This document shows, in pieces, positions 1 through 8,166 of a stretch of DNA of 64,000 nucleotides (positions are counted from its first letter, which is position 1; the number at the start of each line of letters is the position of its first letter). The position numbers and the translations under genes were made by a program. Source of the DNA: Vibrio sp. Y2-5 (lineage in GTDB: Bacteria; Pseudomonadota; Gammaproteobacteria; Enterobacterales; Vibrionaceae); the NCBI RefSeq assembly GCF_014596725.1, contig NZ_JACVEG010000001.1, positions 992,001 to 1,056,000 on the forward strand. Reading direction: 5' to 3'. The notes beneath the pieces are model-generated. The model worked only from the letters and a program-made list of their open reading frames with translations, made no database searches and was not told where the DNA came from.

Positions 1-759
1 ATGTTTACCCATAGGGCGCCATTTCTTGATCCTATGATGTTCAAAGACCGAAACTACGTTGTCGGTTTGTTGTTCGGCTTTATGATTGGGGTAATTTTGC
101 TGGCAACGATGGCTCTACTTCCGCCATTTTTACAAAACTTCATGGGCTATCCAGTACTGGATGTCGGTTTGTTACTGACGCCCCGTGGTTTCGGAACCAT
201 GACCGGAATGATGATTGTCGGGCGCTTATCAGGAAAAGTGGATCTGCGCTATCTAGTGACGATTGGTTTGTTACTGATGATTGTTTCACTGTGGCAAATG
301 ACTAAGTTCTCAGTAGACATTACACGTTGGGAAATTGTCTGGACAGGTACTGTTCAGGGGCTTGGCTTAGGTTTGGTGTTTGTGCCGCTGTCGACATTAA
401 CCTTCTCTACGTTAGCACCTCGTTACCGGAATGAAGGTACCGCGTTGTACAGTTTAGTGAGAAACATAGGCAGTAGTATCGGTATATCTTTGGTGACGAC
501 TTATTTGTCTCACCGTGTGCAAATTAACCATGCTGTTTACTCCGAACACATCAATCACTTTAACTCTGCTTTACAAGATGCGGTTCAGAAAGGTGTTTAC
601 GATCTTTCAACTACCGCAGGGTTAGTGAACTTAAACAACGTGGTGACCAAGCAAGCGTATATCTTCGGTTATCTGCAAGATTTTCGTTTTATGATGTACG
701 TGTGCATCATCATGCTACCTCTATTGGTCTTATTACGCAGACCGGGAGCCAGTAAATAG
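1..759 (+). CDS. DHA2-family drug/proton antiporter, C-terminal part (5' truncated)
   Basis: The 252 residues visible are a polytopic membrane protein resembling the C-terminal half of EmrB/QacA-type (DHA2, 14-TM) multidrug exporters. The segments GLGLGLVFVPLSTLTFSTL and the NEGTALYSLVRNIGSSIGIS region are typical of that half, which exchanges drugs for protons across the inner membrane. Family members are about 500 residues, so the reading frame very likely starts upstream of the window. The ATG at base 1 is then an internal methionine. An EmrA-type partner would be expected upstream and cannot be seen. A clean terminator follows the stop. The substrate cannot be judged. Confidence 0.85.
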   Translation: MFTHRAPFLDPMMFKDRNYVVGLLFGFMIGVILLATMALLPPFLQNFMGYPVLDVGLLLTPRGFGTMTGMMIVGRLSGKVDLRYLVTIGLLLMIVSLWQMTKFSVDITRWEIVWTGTVQGLGLGLVFVPLSTLTFSTLAPRYRNEGTALYSLVRNIGSSIGISLVTTYLSHRVQINHAVYSEHINHFNSALQDAVQKGVYDLSTTAGLVNLNNVVTKQAYIFGYLQDFRFMMYVCIIMLPLLVLLRRPGASK

Positions 760-772
760 CCTCTAACAACAG

Positions 773-802
773 AAACGTCCTTAATTGGACGTTTTCTTTT
801 TT
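773..802 (+). terminator. Rho-independent terminator of the DHA2 exporter gene
   Basis: An 8-bp perfect stem, AAACGTCC / GGACGTTT, with a 6-base loop is followed by TCTTTTTT. It begins 14 bases after the exporter stop codon. Confidence 0.85.
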
Positions 803-888
803 AATTTCAAATAAACGCCGTTAGCAGTGCTCTTTTCAACGTTATCTTATAAAATCCAAATAAGCTTAATTTTTAACGGCATACAACC

Positions 889-1371
889 ATGTCCAACCTT
901 TCGATTGTTGCTGCTCGCGCAGAAGATTTAGAAGTACTCAATGATTTGATGTATGAATTGCATCATGAGCATCACTGTGCCTGTCCTGAACATTTTAAAA
1001 CTGCTGAAGAAATCGAACAGGAAAAAAGCATTGGTCGCTATCTCGATGATCCGGAATGTCTGGTTTATGTCGCCAAGCAACATGATTCGATCATTGGTTT
1101 TATCACTGGTCATTTTTGTGAATTAATTTCGACAGTCAGTAAACCTGTGCCTATGGGCAGTATCGATGAACTGTATGTTTTACCTGAGTTTCGCCAACAG
1201 GGTGTTGCTACTTTGCTTTATAAGAAGCTCGAAACAACCTTGATAGATTATGGCGTTAAACAAGTCTTTGTAGAGGTGTGGGCATTTAATCAAAATGCTC
1301 ATCGTTTCTATGAGGATTCAGGATTTGAGCCTCATATTGCATGGCTGAGAAAATCGGTTAAGCATAACTAA
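889..1371 (+). CDS. GNAT family N-acetyltransferase
   Basis: This 160-residue protein has the GCN5-related acetyltransferase fold. It has a central beta-strand (SIDELYVLPEFR), the acetyl-CoA pyrophosphate loop QQGVATLLYKKL (near residues 105-116), and the C-terminal strand-helix NQNAHRFYEDSGF. It should transfer an acetyl group from acetyl-CoA to an amine in the cytoplasm. The substrate is unknown: small-molecule amines and ribosomal protein N-termini are both possible. It stands between the exporter terminator and the NUDIX-PAP2 gene (31-base gap), with which it may be co-transcribed. No strong ribosome-binding site precedes the ATG, but no better start is present. Confidence 0.85.
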   Translation: MSNLSIVAARAEDLEVLNDLMYELHHEHHCACPEHFKTAEEIEQEKSIGRYLDDPECLVYVAKQHDSIIGFITGHFCELISTVSKPVPMGSIDELYVLPEFRQQGVATLLYKKLETTLIDYGVKQVFVEVWAFNQNAHRFYEDSGFEPHIAWLRKSVKHN

Positions 1372-1402
1372 TATAACGAATAAATAACGTAGAGTAAGTT
1401 TA

Positions 1403-2872
1403 GTGTTTCAACGTCGGCTGTTAGAAGTTTTTGCCGTTTTTTGGCTTTTATACCTGTTACCTGTTCAAGCCCAAGAGCAGGAGGGCTCTGCTACGCCTGA
1501 AGTATCAGCTACTCCGTATAAAGGCGCTTTGTGTCTGATTAAGGCGGATGACAAGATTGTTCTGGTTAAGGAAATTATCACCAAACAACTGTCGATTCCC
1601 GGTGGTACCATCAAACCCGGTGAACCACCACAACTTGCTGCTCAAAGAGAAACCTGGGAAGAAACTGGCATTGTTGTTACGGTTGGGGAAGAGCTAGGTC
1701 ATACAGATAAAGCGGTATTCTTTAATTGTGTCAGTTCATCTGAAATTGTTGCTTATCAATACCGTAACTCAATGGGAGGATATGAGTTACCCGTTTGGTT
1801 TGCTCCGCATTATGGTGTTGAAGTGTCGAGTGCAATGCTGATAGATCCGCTATATGTGGATGCAGAGCAATATCGTTTTCCCAACGAGTGGGACTCAACC
1901 ATTGAGATGTTTCAACGTGTTACCGACCAGCCCACTAAATTCGTGACAGACCTTGTTCAGGCAGCTCCGAGTGTTCATCAAACTGAACTGAAATGGATTC
2001 AAGCCTTCCAGTTATGGGTGAGTAAATTGCCTGAACAATGGCGTAGTTTTATCCATAATTTTTTATTTAGCGGGAATATATTGGCGTCGCCTATTTGGGG
2101 GATTATTCTCTTTCCTTTGCTCTATTGGCGTTGTGGTAAATCGGTTTGCTACAAAGCGAGTTTTGCTATCAGCATAACGTCATTGGTGTGTTTGTTTGCT
2201 CAACAAGGATTTACCTTGCCTCGGCCTCACGTTTATCTACCGTCACTGCAACTGATCTCAAGTTACGGCAATAGTTTTCCAAGCCTACCAGTTGCTGTGT
2301 GGAGCAGTATTGGTATCTTGCTTGTGACTGAAAAGGAGAGGCTAGGTGGACATCGGTTTGGTGTGGCTTACTGGCTTTCTACCATTTGGTTAATATTGTC
2401 GAAGTTTTATTCAGGAAGCGCATTTATTACCGATATGGCTATAGGAGTGTTTCTCGGCCTGTTAATTACTTGGAATGTTATTCGTTTCGATATCAAAAGA
2501 ACGGAGCAAGCGCGTACGTTCATGGGCTCTCGCCGTGCCTGGTGGGGTATCAGTTTGGTTGCTGCTATTTTGGCTTACTACTGGCAGTTACCCGTTTTTT
2601 CTGCTTGGTTGGTGGTGCTGATTGTTATAGCACTCATGACGACTACCCTGAAGAATCAAAGAGAGTACTTGTCACTGATTCAATGTGTACTGTTTACTCT
2701 GTTGTTATCCGTTACTTATATGATGTTCTCTTACTTCGCGACTTTTGTGTCGTCTAGTGGTATCTGGTCTTTGGCCGTCGAAATTTCACGGTATCCGGCA
2801 ATGATTATCGTATTCGTAGTGATGATTAAACTGACCTCATCACCAAGCTCAGTGACCAAAAAGCCCAGTTAA
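1403..2872 (+). CDS. NUDIX hydrolase fused to a PAP2-like membrane domain with degenerate catalytic motifs
   Basis: This 489-residue protein starts with GTG. A signal-anchor (residues 1-24) is followed by a NUDIX domain whose box is intact (residues 68-90, from GGTIKPGE to RETWEETGI). From about 225 a multi-pass domain of the PAP2 phosphatase type follows. Such fusions occur in Vibrio and are thought to act on periplasmic nucleotide- or lipid-linked diphosphates. The PAP2 active site looks lost. Motif 1 has Gln267 instead of Lys before R274-P275. Motif 2 reads SFPSLPVA instead of SFPSGHA. Motif 3 reads SKFYSGSA, with Lys and Ala in place of Arg and His. Asp344 is kept. The NUDIX half is therefore probably the only active half. 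Confidence 0.8.
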   Translation: MFQRRLLEVFAVFWLLYLLPVQAQEQEGSATPEVSATPYKGALCLIKADDKIVLVKEIITKQLSIPGGTIKPGEPPQLAAQRETWEETGIVVTVGEELGHTDKAVFFNCVSSSEIVAYQYRNSMGGYELPVWFAPHYGVEVSSAMLIDPLYVDAEQYRFPNEWDSTIEMFQRVTDQPTKFVTDLVQAAPSVHQTELKWIQAFQLWVSKLPEQWRSFIHNFLFSGNILASPIWGIILFPLLYWRCGKSVCYKASFAISITSLVCLFAQQGFTLPRPHVYLPSLQLISSYGNSFPSLPVAVWSSIGILLVTEKERLGGHRFGVAYWLSTIWLILSKFYSGSAFITDMAIGVFLGLLITWNVIRFDIKRTEQARTFMGSRRAWWGISLVAAILAYYWQLPVFSAWLVVLIVIALMTTTLKNQREYLSLIQCVLFTLLLSVTYMMFSYFATFVSSSGIWSLAVEISRYPAMIIVFVVMIKLTSSPSSVTKKPS

Positions 2873-2888
2873 ACTGGGCTTTAACTTA
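2861..2888. terminator. Bidirectional terminator between NUDIX-PAP2 and the PepT-like gene
   Basis: An 8-10 bp stem, AAGCCCAG / CTGGGCTT, overlaps the NUDIX-PAP2 stop codon. A T-rich tail lies on the plus side and an A-rich run (giving U on the other transcript) on the minus side, so it can serve both convergent genes. Confidence 0.75.
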
Positions 2889-2904
2889 ACATTAGCAGTG
2901 AGAA

Positions 2905-4011
2905 TTAACGCATTAGATAGGTTCTGATGAATTCGCTGATCTTGATCAGATCCGCAACCGCGATGAACTCTTCGGTGGTGTGCACTTTTGACATACCCGT
3001 TGACAGGTTAACCGTGGTTAAGCCTTTTTCATTGAAGTTATTCGCATCACTACCGCCGCCCGTGCTTTTCGTTCTAGGTTCAATATCCATAGATTCGAAC
3101 ACTTGCTTGATCGTTGCGATGTGCGGGTGAGAATCATCCATAACAAAGGCGTTGTAAGAGCGCTGAGAATCAATTTCTACTGTCGCTCCGTGTTTTTCAG
3201 CGACCGCTTCAAAGGTATCGACCATATGTTTTACTTGAGCTGCCAGTTTTTCATTGTTGAGAGAACGCGCTTCAGCGACGATGGTGAGTTCAGGCATTAC
3301 GATGTTTGTTGCCAAACCGCCGTTTACCATACCGATGTTCGCTGTCGTTGTTTCATCAATACGCAATAAGTTCATTTGCGTAATGGCATCCGCTGCAACG
3401 GAAATTGCGCTAATACCTTCTTCTGGCGCTAGTCCTGCGTGTGCAGGTTTACCGTGAATGGTGACATTCAGTTTTTGTTGGCCGGGTGCCGCGGTAATAA
3501 TGGTGCCAATTGGACCGCCGGTATCAAGAACGATCGCTTTGTCCGACTGAATGTAGTTCATATCAAAGTGTTTTGAACCCATCAAGCCGCCTTCTTCGTG
3601 AACGGTAAAAGCGATTTCAATAGTTTGATGTGCGGTATTTTCTTCTTTCAGACTTTTGACTGCTTCAAGAATGGCAGCGATACCTGATTTGTCGTCACCA
3701 CCCAAAATAGTATTACCCGCAGAGCGAATAATGCCATCTTCAATGACTGGTTGAATTCCATTTCCCGGGCTTACCGTATCCATATGGCATGAGAAAACTG
3801 TGCTTCCAGCAAGCGAACCTTCTAGGCGAGCATAGATGTTGTAGCCGTTTGAAACGCTTTCTGGAACAGGAAGTTTGTGCACTTCAAACCCAAGGTCTAC
3901 AAGTTGAGCTGAAAGGACATCGGCAAATGCCTTCTCTTTGCCTGACTCACTGTCGATTTGGATGATTTCTAGAAAGTGTTCAATAAGACGCTGATCGTTA
4001 ATAACAGGCAT
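2905..4011 (-). CDS. PepT-like M20 family metallopeptidase
   Basis: This 368-residue cytoplasmic di-zinc peptidase has the complete M20 metal-site pattern: H76 and D78 in HMDTV, D106 in LGGDDKSG, the catalytic E139-E140 in HEEGGLMGS, D163 in LDTGG, and a late His in KVHTTEE. The length matches the PepT-like (YqjE-type) subfamily rather than classical PepT (about 410 residues). A dimerisation domain lies near residues 180-290. It most likely trims short peptides. The ATG is preceded on the minus strand by a weak GGAAA-like Shine-Dalgarno sequence. It converges with the NUDIX-PAP2 gene and is divergent from the Dps-like gene. Confidence 0.85.
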   Translation of the reverse strand: MPVINDQRLIEHFLEIIQIDSESGKEKAFADVLSAQLVDLGFEVHKLPVPESVSNGYNIYARLEGSLAGSTVFSCHMDTVSPGNGIQPVIEDGIIRSAGNTILGGDDKSGIAAILEAVKSLKEENTAHQTIEIAFTVHEEGGLMGSKHFDMNYIQSDKAIVLDTGGPIGTIITAAPGQQKLNVTIHGKPAHAGLAPEEGISAISVAADAITQMNLLRIDETTTANIGMVNGGLATNIVMPELTIVAEARSLNNEKLAAQVKHMVDTFEAVAEKHGATVEIDSQRSYNAFVMDDSHPHIATIKQVFESMDIEPRTKSTGGGSDANNFNEKGLTTVNLSTGMSKVHTTEEFIAVADLIKISEFIRTYLMR

Positions 4012-4044
4012 AACATAATCTCTAAGGAAAACAGGAGATGTACC

Positions 4045-4101
4045 ATGCCTCTCGACGTTGCGTTTAGCCCTGAGTTAAATCAACAAATGTTCGAAAAATA
4101 A
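4045..4101 (+). CDS. Possible 18-codon small ORF with a strong ribosome-binding site
   Basis: ATG is preceded at 7 bases by AGGAG and followed by 17 further codons, MPLDVAFSPELNQQMFEK, then TAA. It lies in the gap between the divergent PepT-like and Dps-like genes. I recognise no family and no promoter is obvious. The Shine-Dalgarno match may be chance, so this is only a candidate. Confidence 0.2.
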   Translation: MPLDVAFSPELNQQMFEK

Positions 4102-4143
4102 TGCGGTTATCGACAGCGGGCACGAAAATGAGAACCTAATTCA

Positions 4144-4180
4144 ATAGGCTATTCCTATTGAATTAATGGATTCATACGAT
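4144..4180 (+). promoter_or_regulatory. OxyR-like operator upstream of the Dps-like gene
   Basis: ATAG-N7-CTAT at 4144-4158 matches both tetramers of the OxyR half-motif exactly. It lies inside a perfect 9-bp inverted repeat (4140-4162). After a 7-base spacer a weaker second motif, ATGG-N7-CGAT, completes the usual 37-base OxyR footprint. It ends just before a poor -35 (4181-4186), with a TATTAT -10 at 4204-4209, the layout of an OxyR-activated promoter. Based on consensus comparison by eye only. Confidence 0.5.
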
Positions 4181-4251
4181 TTCTATTTAACATCACCGGC
4201 GCTTATTATTCTCTCAACGAAGCAAAGAATATCAACATAAGAGGTGATGTT

Positions 4252-4722
4252 ATGAAAAAGAATCTTATTGGTCTCGATAAAGAACAGAGCCTAGAACTCG
4301 CAGAAGCATTGAATAATTTACTGGCTAACTATCAGGTGTTTTACATGAACACTCGTGGTTATCACTGGAACATTAAAGGTAAAAAATTCTTTGAATTACA
4401 TGCAAAATTTGAAGAAATCTATACAGATCTACAATTGAAGATTGATGAAATCGCAGAACGTATTCTTACTCTTGAAGTTCAGCCTGTACACAGCTTTAGC
4501 CAGTATGTAGAGCGTTCAAAAATTAACGAACACACCAATGCTACTGATGGCGACAGCACCATGAAAGGTCTAGTGGAAGGTTTCAGCTTACTGATTGGAC
4601 AACAGCGCAAGGTACTGAGTTACGCGTCAGAAGTGGGTGATGAAGGTACTGCAGCATTAATGAGTGACTACATTCGTGAGCAAGAGAAGCTAATCTGGAT
4701 GTTAAGTGCTTGGCTTGATTAA
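4252..4722 (+). CDS. Dps-family ferritin-like DNA-protection protein
   Basis: This 156-residue protein is a Dps-type mini-ferritin, expected to form a 12-mer that oxidises Fe(II) with peroxide and stores the iron. The intersubunit ferroxidase ligands are all present: H38, H50, E54, D65 and E69. Their spacing is the same as in Listeria-type Dps. The N-terminus is short and has only three lysines, so DNA binding is uncertain. GAGGTG lies 6 bases before the ATG. An OxyR-like site lies about 80-100 bases upstream, which fits peroxide induction. A strong terminator follows, so it is monocistronic. Confidence 0.9.
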   Translation: MKKNLIGLDKEQSLELAEALNNLLANYQVFYMNTRGYHWNIKGKKFFELHAKFEEIYTDLQLKIDEIAERILTLEVQPVHSFSQYVERSKINEHTNATDGDSTMKGLVEGFSLLIGQQRKVLSYASEVGDEGTAALMSDYIREQEKLIWMLSAWLD

Positions 4723-4751
4723 AACTTGTTTGCTCTGCCGATAATCTTTCG

Positions 4752-4782
4752 AACGCTAATCACTTGTTGATTGGCGTTTTTG
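4752..4782 (+). terminator. Terminator of the Dps-like gene
   Basis: An 11-bp stem with one G-U pair (AACGCTAATCA / TGATTGGCGTT) and a 5-base loop runs into TTTTT, 29 bases after the stop. Confidence 0.85.
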
Positions 4783-4968
4783 CGTTTGCTCCTAAGTCAA
4801 ATCGCGTAATGAGTTGGACATTGACCTTGTGATTGACCTACATCAGAATAGCGGGAAATAATCGTTGGCTTTTAATTTAAATTAAAACAATGTTTCAATT
4901 ATCACGTTTTATCCTAGTGGATAACGGTAAACTGCGTGCAGTTGTAACACTTATATAGGATCCTTGTC

Positions 4969-5439
4969 GTGTTTGTAGGTAAAACGTCACACCTTGAGTT
5001 TGCTGGCTTCTTAGCGCCAGAGCTTAAAAAAATAATTACATCAGTATTGGATCGTTTAGAGACGCCAATTGAAAATGGTCGTCACGAAATTGATGGTTCA
5101 AATGTATTCTTTATGCTGGTGGATGACCACACTCAGCTTTTAGAACAACGTAAATCCGAATGCCATAGTCGTTATTTAGATGTGCAAATTCTGCTTGAAG
5201 GTAAAGAATCGTTTGGCTATAGCTTAACGCCATTTAAAGGCTTGGATGAGGATTTTCTTGCTGAGAAAGATCTCGCATTCAGTGAGCAATTAGCGTCTGA
5301 ACAATTTGTATCACTTACTGCTGGTGAGTTTATTGTTTTCTACCCAGGCCAACCTCATCGTCCATTGGTAGCAACGGATAACAAACCAATGCCAGTGCGT
5401 AAAGCGATCATCAAAGTAGATAAGTCATTATTCGCGTAA
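4969..5439 (+). CDS. YhcH/YjgK/YiaL family protein (DUF386)
   Basis: This 156-residue cupin-like protein starts with GTG behind TAGGAT. It carries family-typical segments: HEIDGSNVFFMLVDD, the region SECHSRYLDVQILLEGKE, FYPGQPHRP and VRKAIIKV. The conserved His and Glu residues are likely metal ligands. The family (E. coli NanQ/YhcH, YiaL, EbgC) is associated with sugar anomerisation or sialic acid handling, but no sialic acid genes are nearby. It is a single-gene unit with its own terminator, shared with the convergent ugpQ. The substrate is not inferable. Confidence 0.8.
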   Translation: MFVGKTSHLEFAGFLAPELKKIITSVLDRLETPIENGRHEIDGSNVFFMLVDDHTQLLEQRKSECHSRYLDVQILLEGKESFGYSLTPFKGLDEDFLAEKDLAFSEQLASEQFVSLTAGEFIVFYPGQPHRPLVATDNKPMPVRKAIIKVDKSLFA

Positions 5440-5460
5440 TTACTCAGCTACCTAAGTTAG

Positions 5461-5486
5461 AACGCCCGCAATAGCGGGCGTTTTTG
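5461..5486. terminator. Bidirectional terminator between yhcH-like gene and ugpQ
   Basis: A 9-bp GC-rich stem, AACGCCCGC / GCGGGCGTT, with loop AATA and a T-run. It lies between the two convergent genes. Confidence 0.85.
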
Positions 5487-5515
5487 CAACCTAATGATCA
5501 TTTAACTGAGTTAAA

Positions 5516-6223
5516 TTAAATGAAGCGACTTGGCCAGTCAGAAAATATGGCGTCAACTTTGTCGAGATGTGGGAAGCGTTCTGCTTCATTGACTGTATAA
5601 CACCAGATTTGAAAGTGGTGCTGTTTCAAATACTGGATGTGCTTCTCAGTGATCCACTTATAGTTCAGGTTGCAGCTAAAGGCGTTGACTTCATCAAGAA
5701 GCGCTTTGTCTTTTGCAGATAAACGCTCACTCAGTACGCCTAATTTATAGCCAGAGCAGTGCTGGTGTAGTTCGCGGATGATCTCGTGGCTAAAGCTCGA
5801 CAACACAATCTGCTCTTTAGCGATAGGGTGCTGATCCAATTGCTGTTTGAGTTGAGAAACCACACTGGTGACATCGTGTTTATCGACTTTGACTTCGAGA
5901 TTCAGACCTAGATGATGACGTTGCGCCAGTTCAAGCAACTCATCCAGCGTCATAATACTTTCACCTGTAAATTGCTCAGAGAACCATGCTCCAAAATCAA
6001 AATTCTTGAGCTCTGCAAGAGTATAAGCATCCACACGACCTTTACCGTTGCTACAGCGATTAATGGTGTGATCATGACAAACGATAAGTATGTTGTCCTT
6101 GGTAGGTTGAATATCTACTTCGACCCAGGACAAACCCATATCGATAGCCGCTTGAACACTCACACGAGTATTTTCTGGATAGGTGCCTGCAACACCTCGG
6201 TGACCGACAACGATCAGAGACAT
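5516..6223 (-). CDS. ugpQ: Glycerophosphodiester phosphodiesterase
   Basis: This 235-residue enzyme has the GDPD signature: GHRGVAGTYPENT near the start (catalytic His8-Arg9, Glu/Asn of PEN), EVDIQ (metal-binding Glu and Asp) and CHDHTINRCSNG. It hydrolyses glycerophosphodiesters to sn-glycerol-3-phosphate and an alcohol. There is no signal peptide, so it acts in the cytoplasm like E. coli UgpQ. It is the last gene of the minus-strand ugp operon, 36 bases after the DeoR-type regulator gene, with AAAGGA before its ATG. It would make glycerol-3-phosphate from diesters imported by the neighbouring transporter. Confidence 0.88.
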   Translation of the reverse strand: MSLIVVGHRGVAGTYPENTRVSVQAAIDMGLSWVEVDIQPTKDNILIVCHDHTINRCSNGKGRVDAYTLAELKNFDFGAWFSEQFTGESIMTLDELLELAQRHHLGLNLEVKVDKHDVTSVVSQLKQQLDQHPIAKEQIVLSSFSHEIIRELHQHCSGYKLGVLSERLSAKDKALLDEVNAFSCNLNYKWITEKHIQYLKQHHFQIWCYTVNEAERFPHLDKVDAIFSDWPSRFI

Positions 6224-6259
6224 ACAAATTCCTTTATTGAAAATGAGAGCTGAACAGTT

Positions 6260-7018
6260 CTACGCAACCACCAGTTCAACTTGGTGGGAGTGGCATAACG
6301 TCATAAATTCATTGGTGGCTTCATCGGCAAATAGTCGCTTTATTTCTGATAGTTCGCCACTCACAACGGGAGCATAGCGCCCCAACTTTGTTTTGTCTGC
6401 AACTAACCAACATTGTTGACTTTGTTCGATGATCGCCCGCGTTAGTCCTGACTCTTCTGGCGTAAAATCCAGTAATTGTCCTTTATCGTTAAAGCCTCCG
6501 ACACCGAAAATTCCAATTTTAATGTTGAACTGTCGGTAAAACCCGGTAGTGGTTTCACCCACGGTATCTTCATCCGAAGGGCGAACAGCGCCGCCCGCCA
6601 GATAGACAGCAATATTGGGGTTGCGGCTTAAGGTTAACGCCGCATTGATATTGTTGGTTACGACTGTTAACCCCGGATGGTCAAGCAGAGCCTGTGCAAC
6701 GTATTTGGGGGTTGTTCCAATGCCGAGAAAAATACTGGTGCCCTCGGGCAGCTCTTTCACTACTCGTTGTGCGATTTTTTGCTTTGCAGAAAGATTGACC
6801 AACTCGCGATTGGTAAACGACAAATTGTCATTCGGGCTGGGTAGGGAAATGCCGCCGTGCACTCTGCGAACCATACCTTTGTCGCTAAGGTCATTCATAT
6901 CTTTGCGAATTGTCTGAACGGAGACATCAAAGCGCTGTGACAATAGGTCGCTGGACAACACGCCGTGAGCGTGTTGTAGGTACTCCAATATCTGTTTTTG
7001 TCTGGTAGATAAACTCAC
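6260..7018 (-). CDS. DeoR/GlpR-family transcriptional regulator in the ugp operon
   Basis: This 252-residue repressor has an N-terminal winged helix-turn-helix (residues 5-57, including SVQTIRKDMNDL and the typical GMVRRVHGG wing). The C-terminal DeoR sensor domain resembles a phosphosugar isomerase fold (IFLGIGTTPKYVAQAL and VADKTKLG). It starts with GTG behind AAGGAT, 8 bases after the ugpC stop. Family members sense phosphorylated sugars or polyols. In this operon glycerol-3-phosphate is the natural candidate ligand. An internal regulator gene suggests local autoregulation in addition to, or instead of, the phosphate control known for E. coli ugp. Confidence 0.88.
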   Translation of the reverse strand: MSLSTRQKQILEYLQHAHGVLSSDLLSQRFDVSVQTIRKDMNDLSDKGMVRRVHGGISLPSPNDNLSFTNRELVNLSAKQKIAQRVVKELPEGTSIFLGIGTTPKYVAQALLDHPGLTVVTNNINAALTLSRNPNIAVYLAGGAVRPSDEDTVGETTTGFYRQFNIKIGIFGVGGFNDKGQLLDFTPEESGLTRAIIEQSQQCWLVADKTKLGRYAPVVSGELSEIKRLFADEATNEFMTLCHSHQVELVVA

Positions 7019-7026
7019 ATCAATCC

Positions 7027-8114
7027 TTACGCTATGGCTCGTTTAGCAAGAGATACAGGGCAAAGACGTTTGCCTTGTTCGTCAAACAGATGAAGATTAG
7101 TGCGAGATACCGAAATACTCAGTGGTGCGTTGTTGTCCAGATTCATTTCAGGCGTCACGGCAATAAAACTGTCGTCGCTATCTATGCTGTTTAAGCTGCC
7201 ATGAACAAGTTGGTTTGGCCCCAAAGGCTCAACAACATGAATGGATAATTCCAGTGTAATGGCATCACTACTTGAATTTGAATGAGTAATCTCTGCGTGT
7301 TCAGGACGAACTCCTAGCGTGAGGTTTTCCATACTCAGATCTTCATATTCAGGTAGAAAGAACTGCTTACCAGCGACGTGTAGCTGACCATGAACTAAGG
7401 ATGCCGGTATAAAGTTCATCGCAGGGCTACCAATAAAGCTCGCAACGAATGTACTTGCCGGCTTGTGATATACCTCTGCAGGGGTGCCAACTTGTTCAAT
7501 ACCACGATGCGATCGGCCAATGTCATTGCTTCCACTTGGTCATGGGTAACATACACGCTGGTTACTCCCAGTTCTCTTTGCAGCTTTTTGATCTCTAGTC
7601 GCATGTGCGCGCGAAGAGCCGCATCAAGATTCGACAAAGGTTCATCAAATAGAAACAGTTGAGGGTCACGAACGATCGCGCGTCCCATTGCGACACGCTG
7701 ACGCTGACCGCCAGAGAGCTTTGCTGGTTTTCGGTCAAGGTATTCTTCTATTTTCAGTGTTTTAGCAACTTTTTGAATCTTCTGCTCTATGGTGCTTTTA
7801 TCAACGCCGCGATTCTTCAAACCATAGGCTAAGTTGTTGTAAACACTCATGTGCGGATAAAGTGCATAGTTCTGGAATACCATCGCAATATCGCGTTTTG
7901 CTGGCTTTTCTGTGTCTACGCGACGTCCCGCCAAATGAATTTCACCGCTGGTGATGCTTTCCAAGCCTGCGATTGAACGCAAGATCGAAGACTTACCGCA
8001 GCCAGATGGCCCTACTAGTACCAAAAACTCGCCTTCGTTAATGGAAAGGTCTACGCCTTTCACTGCTTGGTGGCCGTTTTCGTATGTTTTTACTAATTGT
8101 TTGATATCTAACAT
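7027..8114 (-). pseudogene. ugpC: ugpC: glycerol-3-phosphate ABC transporter ATPase, frameshifted
   Basis: The 5' part (8114 to about 7500) encodes an ATPase domain with Walker [10 protein letters not shown], signature LSGGQRQRV, Walker [13 protein letters not shown] and H-loop VYVTHD. After DRIVVLN the frame is lost. The correct continuation, [20 protein letters not shown]..., runs in another frame from about 7497 down to 7027, carrying the C-terminal TOBE-like domain (LGVRPEHAEI). The junction, GTGGTATTGAACAAG, looks like a 13- or 16-base deletion between near-repeats of GGTATTGAA. The start at 8114 is chosen for its AGGAC ribosome site; a longer frame to 8183 would overlap ugpE. The truncated product keeps the whole nucleotide-binding domain. 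A sequencing error is also possible. Confidence 0.85.
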
Positions 8115-8166
8115 TACGTTGTCCTGCTTAATGCTTGCAGAGCTATGTACCAGATGCATTGCGTTA

